DNA from: Loktanella sp.
GTDB lineage: Bacteria > Pseudomonadota > Alphaproteobacteria > Rhodobacterales > Rhodobacteraceae
Reading direction: 5' to 3'
DNA length: 8,135 nucleotides
NCBI GenBank assembly: GCA_003551805.1
Contig: PUNR01000297.1
Coordinates: 1 to 8,135, forward strand
Both the position numbers and the translations under genes were made by a program. The notes under the pieces were generated by a model. That model saw nothing but the letters and a program-made list of their open reading frames with translations. It was not told where the DNA came from and ran no database searches. Of the stretch, positions 1 to 5,771 are shown piece after piece (the first letter of the stretch is position 1; each line of letters starts with the position of its first letter).

Positions 1-807
1 CATCGTGCTGCAAAGATCGGACGTCAGCCGCACATCGGCGAGCAGGCGGGTATAGAAGGTCGGCACACCCATCATCAACGTGGATTGCGGTAGTTCTGCG
101 ATCACCGCGTCAGGCTGGAAACCCGCCATGAAACGCACCTCTGCCCCTGCCAGCAACGACGTGTTCAGCGCCACGAACAGCCCGTGGGTGTGGAAAATCG
201 GCAAAGCATGGATCAGCCGGTCGCGGGCAGTGATCTGCCACAGATCAACCAATGCCGCGGCGTTGGACAACAGGTTGCGATGCGACATCATCGCGCCCTT
301 GGACCGGCCCGTCGTGCCTGACGTATATAGCAACCCTGCCAGATCATCAGGCCCGCGCGCCACAGTCGCGAATTCATCGCTTGCGGCATCGGCGGCGGTC
401 ACAAGGCTGCCCTGCCCATCCGCGCCGAGGGTCAGTACGCTGGCATCCGCCGGACAAAGCGTCTGTAGGGCCGCGTGATCCTTGCTGTCGCAGATGATGA
501 CGCGCGGTGCTGCATCGGTGATGAAATAGCCAAGCTCGGCCTTGGTATAGCCGGTGTTCAGCGGCAGATAGACGGCGCCACTTTGCAGGCAGGCAGCGTA
601 AAGCGCCACCGCATCGGTGGTTTTGGGGACTTGCGCAACAACGCGGTCACCGGGTTGCACGCCTGCAGCGACCAGCACATGGGCGATCTGTGCCGCGCGG
701 CGCACGAAGTCCGCATAGGACATGGTGCGCCCATCATCGCCGGTCAGGAAAGGCGCGTCATTGTGCCGGTGTGGTGCGATCAACGCGTCGTAAAGCGTGT
801 TGGCCAA
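1..807 (-). CDS. matB: Malonyl-CoA synthetase (MatB-type acyl-CoA ligase), 5' part only
   Basis: ANL-superfamily adenylate-forming ligase, expected to convert malonate, CoA and ATP to malonyl-CoA, AMP and pyrophosphate in the cytoplasm. The first 269 residues are visible, about half of a family member of roughly 500 residues; the rest lies beyond the left edge. The N-terminus reads MANTLYDAL. The phosphate-binding A3 motif YTSGTTGRSKGAMMSHRNL lies at residues 161-179, the A4-type segment ALPIFHTHGLF at 201-211 and MMGVPTFYTRLL at 245-256. The wording of these motifs fits MatB better than general fatty acyl-CoA ligases (family knowledge). The start is TTG at 807: an in-frame TAG lies four codons upstream, no ATG lies between, and AGGGGG at 818-813 is a good ribosome binding site 5 nt away. 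That site overlaps the stop codon of the upstream membrane-protein gene, so the two are probably co-transcribed and translationally coupled. Substrate specificity is inferred; other short-chain dicarboxylates or methylmalonate are possible. Confidence 0.85.
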   Translation of the reverse strand, partial: MANTLYDALIAPHRHNDAPFLTGDDGRTMSYADFVRRAAQIAHVLVAAGVQPGDRVVAQVPKTTDAVALYAACLQSGAVYLPLNTGYTKAELGYFITDAAPRVIICDSKDHAALQTLCPADASVLTLGADGQGSLVTAADAASDEFATVARGPDDLAGLLYTSGTTGRSKGAMMSHRNLLSNAAALVDLWQITARDRLIHALPIFHTHGLFVALNTSLLAGAEVRFMAGFQPDAVIAELPQSTLMMGVPTFYTRLLADVRLTSDLCSTM

Positions 808-820
808 AAGAACCCCCTAC
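805..820 (-). promoter_or_regulatory. Ribosome binding site overlapping the upstream stop codon; decides the TTG start of matB
   Basis: On the minus strand AGGGGG (818-813) begins inside the TAG stop (819-817) of the membrane-protein gene and ends 5 nt before TTG (807-805). No ATG or GTG is available between that in-frame stop and the conserved N-terminus, so TTG is the only sensible start. The layout suggests that ribosomes finishing the upstream gene help initiate matB. Confidence 0.75.
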
Positions 821-1479
821 CTGTCCTTGCGCGACTTTTTCTTGGCATATAGATGACGGTTCAACGTGATGAAATCGCCGATCAGTCGCGCCAGAAAACC
901 TGTCCTGCGCCCTTTCAGATAGGCATAACCCGCCAGCGCCCCGATAATCGCGCCGATGGCATCAAAGATCAGGTCAATCATCGTGTCGTCGGCGCTTTTT
1001 TGCATGTTGGTGCCGAAGACCACATCCATCGTGTATTCGAAAATCTCCCAGACGGCGCCGATGCTAAGTGCAAAGGTAAAGGCCAGAAAGGCGATGGCAC
1101 TGGGTGGTGCTGCGAACTTGTCGCCGTCAAACAGCATGTAGATGAACAAAAATCCGATCATCCCCAATGCGACAGCGGATAACCCGTGCAAGGCAAGATC
1201 CCACCACCAGATTCGATAATATATATCAAACACTTCGCCCATGATCAGTGAGGCGACGATGAACACGACGATGCTGACCACAAACGGCAACGGCAGCGCC
1301 ACATTGAACCGCGATGCCAGCAGGACCGGCGCCAGTGACAGGACCAGCGTCAGCGTGGACATTGCGGCAAGTGGCCACCAGCCTTCCCAGACGGCCCAGA
1401 CACCTGCCAGAACCAGCACGATCCAGATCGGCGCAAGCAATCTTAGCCGTCGGTTATTATGGTCTGAGGGTGCGGTCAT
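817..1479 (-). CDS. DUF2238 (YjdF-like) inner-membrane protein
   Basis: Polytopic inner-membrane protein of 220 residues with no known biochemical function. Hydrophobic segments lie near residues 14-31, 36-54, 62-80, 92-116, 126-147 and 168-188, giving about six membrane helices. The most family-like parts are WWWDLALHGLSAVALG at 91-106 and GAVWEIFEYTMDVVFG at 141-156, followed by DDTMIDLIFDAIGAIIGAL at 164-182. This pattern of a membrane-embedded His, Glu-rich WEIFEY and a D-x-x-x-D helix is what I associate with the DUF2238/YjdF family. The C-terminus (YAKKKSRKDR) is strongly basic and probably cytoplasmic. The ATG at 1479 has a weak AGAGA ribosome binding site at 1490-1486. The gene is first in a two-gene unit with matB, 9 nt downstream, and is divergent from the EEP hydrolase. 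Assignment to the family is from memory of motifs; the function is unknown. Confidence 0.8.
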   Translation of the reverse strand: MTAPSDHNNRRLRLLAPIWIVLVLAGVWAVWEGWWPLAAMSTLTLVLSLAPVLLASRFNVALPLPFVVSIVVFIVASLIMGEVFDIYYRIWWWDLALHGLSAVALGMIGFLFIYMLFDGDKFAAPPSAIAFLAFTFALSIGAVWEIFEYTMDVVFGTNMQKSADDTMIDLIFDAIGAIIGALAGYAYLKGRRTGFLARLIGDFITLNRHLYAKKKSRKDR

Positions 1480-1518
1480 GCGCTGTCTCTTTTATCGGAT
1501 GTCCGGCGTTCCTATATC
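1480..1518. promoter_or_regulatory. 39-bp divergent intergenic region, promoters not resolved
   Basis: This is the whole gap between the divergent start codons of the DUF2238 and EEP hydrolase genes. It carries the weak AGAGA site of the minus-strand gene (1490-1486) and TATATC at 1513-1518, which could be a -10 element for the plus-strand gene but has no good -35 hexamer at the right distance. Any classical promoters must overlap each other or reach into the coding sequences. Confidence 0.35.
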
Positions 1519-2253
1519 ATGGTGATGGGAAATACATCAGGCAACCGCAACCGGCTCAAGCTCGCGTCCTATAATATCCGCAAAGCGAAAGGCGTTGACC
1601 GCCGTTATGATCCGGGCCGGATCATTGATATTCTGGCCGGGCTGGAGGCAGATGTCGTCGCCGTGCAAGAGGCTGATTTCCGGTGGGGTGACAGGCCCGG
1701 TGCCTTGCCTGCCGCACTGATCGCTGGGCATACCGATTATGAGCTGGTGCCGGTGGCGCAACATCCCGACAGCCTTGGCTGGCATGGCAATGCCGTATTG
1801 GTGCGGCGCGGGACAATCGTCCGGCAGGTGACGCGCCTGACCTTGCCGGGGCTGGAACCGCGCGGCGCATTGCGCATCGACCTTGATATCGGCGGTCCGT
1901 TTAGCGTGGTCGCGACCCATCTGGGCCTGACCCGTTACCACAGGCAGGCGCAACTGGCGGCAATTCTGGGCGCTGTCGCGCTAGATGATTACCCCACGGC
2001 CATTATGGGTGATTTCAACGAATGGTCCGCGACCCGTGGTCTGGACCCGCTGCAAGGTGATTTTGCCATTCACGCACCGGGTAAATCTTTTCACGCGTCC
2101 ATGCCGATGGCCGCCCTTGACCGGATCGCGCTGGGCGGCGGTATGGCACTGACTGATGGCGGTGTGGTGCAGACAGTGCAAAGCTTGCGGGCCTCCGACC
2201 ACCTGCCGATCTGGGGCGAGGTCGCGTTCACGTCCCGCAAGCCAGCCAATTGA
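1519..2253 (+). CDS. Endonuclease/exonuclease/phosphatase (EEP) family hydrolase
   Basis: Metal-dependent phosphoesterase of the EEP (DNase I-like) superfamily, 244 residues, about one complete domain. The family motifs are all present in order: SYNIRKAKG with N19, VAVQEAD with metal-binding E51, WHGNAVL (90-91), the catalytic histidine in ATHLGLTRYH at H134, GDFNEW with D165 and N167, LDRI with D201, and the terminal SDHLPI with D227 and H228. No signal peptide or membrane helix is seen, so it is predicted to be cytoplasmic. The substrate cannot be read from the sequence: members cleave DNA, phosphoinositides, sphingomyelin or other phosphodiesters, and many bacterial ones are annotated only as EEP family proteins. 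Two start codons are possible, ATG 1519 and ATG 1525, neither with a recognisable Shine-Dalgarno sequence; the conserved domain begins at residue 12, so either gives a full domain. Its TGA stop lies inside the FNR-like box of the next gene. Confidence 0.85.
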   Translation: MVMGNTSGNRNRLKLASYNIRKAKGVDRRYDPGRIIDILAGLEADVVAVQEADFRWGDRPGALPAALIAGHTDYELVPVAQHPDSLGWHGNAVLVRRGTIVRQVTRLTLPGLEPRGALRIDLDIGGPFSVVATHLGLTRYHRQAQLAAILGAVALDDYPTAIMGDFNEWSATRGLDPLQGDFAIHAPGKSFHASMPMAALDRIALGGGMALTDGGVVQTVQSLRASDHLPIWGEVAFTSRKPAN

Positions 2254-2263
2254 TACAGGTCAA
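2250..2263 (+). promoter_or_regulatory. FNR/CRP-type operator upstream of the phasin gene
   Basis: TTGATACAGGTCAA is an inverted repeat of form TTGAT-N4-GTCAA, one base from the perfect FNR consensus TTGAT-N4-ATCAA. It overlaps the stop codon of the EEP gene. Its centre (2256.5) is at about -40.5 relative to the start point predicted from the TATAAT at 2285-2290, close to the -41.5 geometry of class II FNR-activated promoters. This suggests low-oxygen activation of the phasin gene by FnrL or a related CRP/FNR regulator. The regulator itself is not in the window. Confidence 0.6.
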
Positions 2264-2284
2264 GCTATTTGGGCATTTATATGC

Positions 2285-2290
2285 TATAAT
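2285..2290 (+). promoter_or_regulatory. -10 element of the phasin promoter
   Basis: A perfect TATAAT hexamer lies 32 bp before the phasin ATG, predicting a transcript start near 2297 and a leader of about 26 nt. No good -35 hexamer lies 16-18 bp upstream (2262-2267 reads AAGCTA), as expected for a promoter that depends on an activator bound near -41. Confidence 0.6.
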
Positions 2291-2322
2291 CGCGCTTCAT
2301 TGTCGCCAGAAAGGACACTCGG

Positions 2323-2652
2323 ATGCCCGATACACAGCACACCCCGACCTTCACCCCTGACGTTCTTGACGTCATCGCGACGGTCGCGCCCGCCGCACCG
2401 ACCTTATGGATGAACAATGCATGGACGCAATGCATGGCTGACATGAGCAGCGAAATCGCGTCCTTTTGGGCCACGCGCATAAATGAAGATATCCGGCTTC
2501 AGCAATCCATGCTGAAATGCACGACGCTGAGCGAAATGCAGCATGTGCAGGCGGAATTTGTTCAGAAAGCTGTTGCGCAATATCAGGCAGAAGCCGGCAA
2601 GCTGATTGCCCTGACCGGCAAGGTCGCAGCGCAGGTTGACGAAGACGCCTGA
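2323..2652 (+). CDS. Phasin-like small helical protein
   Basis: Protein of 109 residues resembling the phasin family, which coats polyhydroxyalkanoate granules and influences their size and number. Residues 1-30 are Pro/Ala/Thr-rich and irregular. Residues 33-108 are predicted to be almost entirely amphipathic helix, with the phasin-like run FWATRINEDIRLQQSMLKC (48-66), LSEMQHVQAEFVQKAV (69-84) and QYQAEAGKLIALTGKVA (86-102). It is short and Met/Gln-rich, without signal peptide or membrane helix. The ATG at 2323 has a strong AAAGGA site at 2310-2315, 7 nt away. It is a single-gene unit with its own -10 box, FNR-like operator and terminator, convergent with a universal stress protein gene controlled in the same manner. 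The phasin assignment rests on general pattern and would need a profile search (Phasin_2); another small helical protein cannot be excluded. Confidence 0.7.
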   Translation: MPDTQHTPTFTPDVLDVIATVAPAAPTLWMNNAWTQCMADMSSEIASFWATRINEDIRLQQSMLKCTTLSEMQHVQAEFVQKAVAQYQAEAGKLIALTGKVAAQVDEDA

Positions 2653-2675
2653 GCCTGACCATAGCGGCGGCGCGC

Positions 2676-2703
2676 CATCGCGGGCTTTCGTGGCGATGTT
2701 TTT
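2676..2703 (+). terminator. Rho-independent terminator of the phasin gene
   Basis: CATCGC (2676-2681) pairs with GCGATG (2693-2698) around an 11-nt loop, followed directly by five T residues (2699-2703). It starts 23 nt after the phasin stop codon. The stem is short, but the adjoining T tract on the plus strand supports termination in that direction. Confidence 0.6.
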
Positions 2704-2750
2704 GCGCTCCGCGCGGGGGATATTTAAGCTCTGACGATGATAAGGACGCG
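2704..2750. other. Short non-coding spacer between the two terminators
   Basis: No gene is visible. The segment has a GC-rich start and the string GGGGGATATTTAA at 2715-2727. I associate GGGATATTT-containing strings with gene ends in many Rhodobacterales genomes, so this may be one copy of a dispersed intergenic sequence. Only one copy is present here, so the window itself cannot confirm it. Confidence 0.3.
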
Positions 2751-2783
2751 CCTTGGGCCGGGGCGTTAGCGCCCGGCCCAAGG
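2751..2783 (-). terminator. Strong hairpin at the end of the universal stress protein gene
   Basis: A perfect 12-bp GC-rich stem, CCTTGGGCCGGG (2751-2762) against CCCGGCCCAAGG (2772-2783), encloses a 9-nt loop. It begins 6 nt after the TGA stop of the minus-strand Usp gene. Neither side has a T tract, so it may act as a bidirectional barrier or mRNA 3'-end stabiliser rather than a classical terminator. It can also back up the phasin terminator from the other direction. Confidence 0.7.
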
Positions 2784-2789
2784 TTGCGG

Positions 2790-3641
2790 TCAATGCGCCA
2801 GTAAGGTGGGATAGTCTTTCTGACTGACCATGATCTTGGTCGTACCGCCCAAAATCCGCTGGCGTGCGCGTGAATGGACATAGGCACCCATCACGATCAG
2901 ATCGGCCCCCAATTCGCTGGCGCGGCTTAGGATACAATCGCCGATGTCCTGACCGGCGCTGGGCGATTGCTGCACGGTGACGTTGCAGCCATGCCGCGTC
3001 AGCCAGGTTGCCACATCGCTGCCGGGGTTCTGGCCTTCGGGGCCGTGCGGGTTGGGGTCGATCACGAGGATCGTCACAGCCTCGGCCTGCCGCAGGATCG
3101 GCAAGGCACGGTGCAGGGCACGCAACGCGGGCAGGCTGCCATCCCATGCGATCATCGGACGTTTGGCTGCGACGGCCTGCGCGACACCCTGCGCATTGAT
3201 GACCACCGCCACTGGCGTTTTGAACAGCACGCCCTCCAGCGCTTGCTGGAAGGTATAGCTTGCCTCGGAGACAGCGGGGTCAAGCAGGACGATATCGCAC
3301 AGCGCCGCGCGGGCGGCGACCTGTTCATCAAGCATCTGTGCCTCGCAATAGGCAGAGGTCACATCACCCGCGATTCCGGCGCTTTGCAGCAGCTTTTCGA
3401 TGGCATCGGCGCGGTCGGCGACGTCTTTGCCGCCTTCTTGGTAGGTGTCATGCCAGTTTTCGGGAAATATGATCGGCCCGTATGGTGCCGACCCGTAAGC
3501 CCACATCGGCAAGGACGGTGCGACACCCACGACAAGGATCGACAGGTGCACGCCCGTTTCAGGCACGCTTGAGATGTAGTGGCGGATCTTGTTGTCGCTG
3601 CACGCGACATCAACGATAATGAGGGCGGTCAGTCTGTCCAT
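2790..3641 (-). CDS. Universal stress protein with tandem Usp domains
   Basis: Cytoplasmic UspA-superfamily protein of 283 residues, about twice a single Usp domain. The N-terminal half (residues 4-148: LTALIIVDVACSD to KTPVAVVINA) keeps the alternating strand/helix pattern but has no glycine-rich nucleotide loop. The C-terminal half (160-280) is closer to the family: IAWDGSLPALRAL (164-176), GADLIVMGAYVHSRARQRIL (245-264) and GGTT (265-268). In the ATP-binding pattern G-x2-G-x9-G the second glycine is V255, so nucleotide binding may be weak. The ATG at 3641 is chosen because AAAGGA at 3655-3650 lies 8 nt before it and the Usp strand begins at once (MDRLTALIIVDV). A longer reading from TTG 3731 would run through the FNR box and is rejected; ATG 3650 overlaps the ribosome binding site. 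The FNR-type operator upstream suggests low-oxygen induction, as is known for several usp genes. Confidence 0.85.
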   Translation of the reverse strand: MDRLTALIIVDVACSDNKIRHYISSVPETGVHLSILVVGVAPSLPMWAYGSAPYGPIIFPENWHDTYQEGGKDVADRADAIEKLLQSAGIAGDVTSAYCEAQMLDEQVAARAALCDIVLLDPAVSEASYTFQQALEGVLFKTPVAVVINAQGVAQAVAAKRPMIAWDGSLPALRALHRALPILRQAEAVTILVIDPNPHGPEGQNPGSDVATWLTRHGCNVTVQQSPSAGQDIGDCILSRASELGADLIVMGAYVHSRARQRILGGTTKIMVSQKDYPTLLAH

Positions 3642-3689
3642 GGGTGACATCCTTTGCTGTGCGCACGGCGGCATTGCCGTATGCAGTTC

Positions 3690-3695
3690 CTTATT
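3690..3695 (-). promoter_or_regulatory. Predicted -10 element of the usp promoter
   Basis: On the minus strand AATAAG matches four of six bases of TATAAT and sits exactly where a -10 box should be if the FNR box is centred at -41.5. The predicted start point is near 3683, giving a leader of about 42 nt. The hexamer is weak alone; its position relative to the operator is the main support. Confidence 0.45.
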
Positions 3696-3717
3696 GCAGG
3701 GCAGCGGCGGCTTTACC

Positions 3718-3731
3718 TTGATACATATCAA
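3718..3731 (-). promoter_or_regulatory. Perfect FNR-type operator upstream of usp
   Basis: TTGATACATATCAA matches the FNR consensus TTGAT-N4-ATCAA in all ten defined bases. It lies 77 nt upstream of the usp start codon, with its centre at 3724.5. It also lies 122 nt before the permease gene on the other strand, so an effect on that operon is possible, but the spacing fits usp better. FnrL or another CRP/FNR-family regulator is the expected ligand (inference). Confidence 0.75.
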
Positions 3732-3852
3732 GCATTTTGCAGCACCTGCTTGCCCGTCCTGCCGCGATATGCGACGAGTGAAGCCGCAGTCAGTGCAATC
3801 CTAAAGCAGCGTCAGCCTGCATCAAGCACCCTACGACTGCACAGAGGATCGC
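3732..3852. other. Leader region of the MCE transport operon, promoter not identified
   Basis: The 121 bp between the FNR-type box and the permease start must hold or follow the operon promoter, but I see no convincing -35/-10 pair on the plus strand. The ribosome binding site AGAGGA is at 3843-3848, just before ATG 3853. No riboswitch-like or terminator-like hairpin stands out. Confidence 0.4.
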
Positions 3853-4986
3853 ATGTCCGCCACCATGATTGCTACCGCGGAAAATAAGGCCGGTTTCGAG
3901 CGCGATGGCGCGCGTCTTTTGGTGCAGGGCCGGCTGACGATTGACAGCTTTGAACATCTGGACCGGCAAGCCGCACAAGAACAGGCCGCACAGGCCGAGG
4001 TGATCGACATTGCGGGATTAACGCAGATGGATACCGCGGGTGCGTGGTTTATCGTGCATCTGCAAAGCTTTATGGCCCAATCATCCGGTGACAGCATCAC
4101 CGGTGCCAGCGACGCGCAGGCACAATTGATCGACACGATCCGCCACAATATGCCACCGGACGAAACCGATGTTGTCAGGCCAAATCCGGTTGGCGCGTTT
4201 CTCGAAAATCTTGGCCGCAGGGTGTTGCTGGGCGGTCGCAACGCGCTGGAGCTGATTTCATTTCTGGGTCAGGTCATGGCGACGATGGTGCGTGTCATCT
4301 GGCGGCCCCGCGAATTGCGCCTGACATCGGTCGTGCATCATTGCCAGCAGGTCGGCGTACAAGCCGTGCCGATTGTGGCGCTGATGGCGTTCCTGATCGG
4401 GGTTGTGCTGGCGTTTCAGGGATCGGCACAGCTACGCCAGTTCGGGGCAGAGGTGTTTGTCGTCGACCTGATCGCCATCTCGATCCTGCGCGAACTGGGC
4501 ATCCTTTTGACTGCAATCATTGTGGCGGGGCGGTCGGGGTCGGCCTTTACCGCCGCCATCGGGTCGATGAAAATGCGTGAAGAGATTGACGCGATGCGCA
4601 CGCTTGGTCTGGACCCGATCGCCATTTTGATCGTGCCGCGCGTGCTGGCCCTGATTATCATGTTGCCTGCGCTGGGCCTGATCGCAAATGTATCGGGGCT
4701 GATCGGGGGCGCTATGATGTCATGGATCGAACTGGGCGTGTCACCTGCGGTGTTTCAGTCGCGATTGGTCAGCAACACCGATGTCTGGCACTTTAACGTC
4801 GGCATGATCAAAGCGCCTTTTTTCGCGCTGATTATCGGGATCATCGGTTGTTATCAGGGCATGAAAGTCGGGGGCGATGCAGAAAGCCTTGGGCGGTTGA
4901 CCTCGACTTCGGTCGTCATGGCGATTTTCATGGTGATCGTGGTTGATGCGATGTTTTCCATCTTTTTCGCTGTTGTGGGGGTCTGA
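3853..4986 (+). CDS. mlaE: STAS-domain/MlaE-type ABC permease fusion
   Basis: Inner-membrane permease of an MCE-linked ABC lipid transporter, 377 residues. Residues 14-100 form a STAS-like domain: LLVQGRLTI (22-30), then VIDIAGLTQMDTAGAWFIVHL (50-70, D60-T61-A62-G63), which corresponds to the regulatory DTAG segment of E. coli MlaB. A linker (101-125) leads to the MlaE domain (126-377), with an amphipathic entry helix (about 128-152), hydrophobic helices near 170-190, 203-224, 256-284, 320-336 and 350-375, and the conserved cytoplasmic segment AGRSGSAFTAAIGSMKM (225-241) followed by REEIDAMRTLGLDP (242-255), which couples to the ATPase. A standalone MlaE is about 260 residues, so the extra N-terminal ~115 residues account for the fusion. 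AGAGGA at 3843-3848 precedes ATG 3853. The stop shares one base with the next start (TGATG). The transported lipid is probably a phospholipid, by analogy. Confidence 0.88.
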   Translation: MSATMIATAENKAGFERDGARLLVQGRLTIDSFEHLDRQAAQEQAAQAEVIDIAGLTQMDTAGAWFIVHLQSFMAQSSGDSITGASDAQAQLIDTIRHNMPPDETDVVRPNPVGAFLENLGRRVLLGGRNALELISFLGQVMATMVRVIWRPRELRLTSVVHHCQQVGVQAVPIVALMAFLIGVVLAFQGSAQLRQFGAEVFVVDLIAISILRELGILLTAIIVAGRSGSAFTAAIGSMKMREEIDAMRTLGLDPIAILIVPRVLALIIMLPALGLIANVSGLIGGAMMSWIELGVSPAVFQSRLVSNTDVWHFNVGMIKAPFFALIIGIIGCYQGMKVGGDAESLGRLTSTSVVMAIFMVIVVDAMFSIFFAVVGV

Positions 4987-5771
4987 TGACTGACGAACCC
5001 ATCATCCGTGTGCGCGGCCTTGTCACCAGCTTTGGCCGCAATGTGGTGCATGACGGGCTGGATCTGGACGTCAAGCGCGGCGAGATTATTGGCGTTGTCG
5101 GCGGGTCCGGCACCGGCAAATCTGTGCTTTTACGCGCTATCGTCGGTCTTTTGAAACCCGACGCAGGCCAGATCGAGGTGTTCGGTGAAAGCGTGCGTGA
5201 CACATCGGCCGATGATTACCGCGCGCTGCGCCGCCGTTGGGGTGTCATGTTTCAGGATGGCGCGCTGTTTTCATCGCTGAACGTGCGCCAGAATGTCGAA
5301 GCCCCGATGCGCGAGCAGTTGAAACTTGATGACGACCTGCGCGCGCTGTTGGCCGGGATCAAGGTTCGTATGGTGGGCCTGCCCGACAAGGCTCAGGACA
5401 ATTACCCGTCCGAATTGTCAGGCGGTATGCGCAAAAGGGCGGGCTTTGCCCGCGCTATCGCGCTTGACCCTGAAATCGTGTTTCTGGATGAACCTACCGC
5501 AGGGCTTGACCCGATCGGTGCGGCGGCATTTGATACGCTGATTAAGCAATTGCAGCGGTCCTTGGGGTTGACGGTGTTTCTTGTCACTCATGATCTGGAT
5601 AGTCTGCACGCGATTTGTGACCGTGTCGCCGTGCTTGCCGATAAAAAGGTACTGTCAGTAGGGACCATGCAGGACATGCTGGATGTCGATCACCCTTGGG
5701 TGCAGGAATATTTTCATGGGCCCCGCGCCCGCGCGGCCACGCCCGACGCAAACCCGAAAGAGAAGATCTGA
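4986..5771 (+). CDS. mlaF: MlaF-type ABC transporter ATPase
   Basis: ATP-binding subunit energising the MCE transporter at the cytoplasmic face, 261 residues. All ABC motifs are intact: Walker A GGSGTGKS (39-46), Q-loop MFQDGALF with Q90 (88-95), signature LSGGMRKR (144-151), Walker B IVFLDEP with D168 and E169 (164-170), D-loop AGLDP (172-176) and the switch histidine in THD (H202). FQDGALF and LSGGMRKR are typical of the MlaF/Mkl branch that pairs with MlaE permeases. The C-terminal tail (HPWVQEYFHG, 236-245, then a charged stretch to 261) corresponds to the region which in E. coli MlaF contacts MlaB; here it may contact the STAS domain fused to the permease. The gene starts within the stop codon of the permease and ends within the start codon of the MCE gene, so translation is coupled. 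Confidence 0.92.
   Translation: MTDEPIIRVRGLVTSFGRNVVHDGLDLDVKRGEIIGVVGGSGTGKSVLLRAIVGLLKPDAGQIEVFGESVRDTSADDYRALRRRWGVMFQDGALFSSLNVRQNVEAPMREQLKLDDDLRALLAGIKVRMVGLPDKAQDNYPSELSGGMRKRAGFARAIALDPEIVFLDEPTAGLDPIGAAAFDTLIKQLQRSLGLTVFLVTHDLDSLHAICDRVAVLADKKVLSVGTMQDMLDVDHPWVQEYFHGPRARAATPDANPKEKI

Noticed and set aside
475..1182. Two plus-strand open frames opposite matB and the membrane-protein gene
   Set aside because: Their translations show no domain, while the minus strand carries intact ANL-ligase motifs and membrane helices.
2404..3147. A 247-codon minus-strand frame overlapping phasin and usp
   Set aside because: It crosses two recognised genes and both terminators and is Arg/Pro/Ala-rich, as expected of an out-of-frame reading of GC-rich DNA.
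3732..3852. A sigma-70 promoter for the MCE operon
   Set aside because: TTGCAG (3737-3742) and GATATG (3766-3771) are 23 bp apart, too far, and no other pair fits.
5696..5770. An upstream in-frame start that would add 25 residues to the MCE protein
   Set aside because: It lies inside the ATPase gene, is Arg/Pro-rich and would precede the membrane anchor. ATG 5771 has a ribosome binding site and the same TGATG junction as the previous pair.
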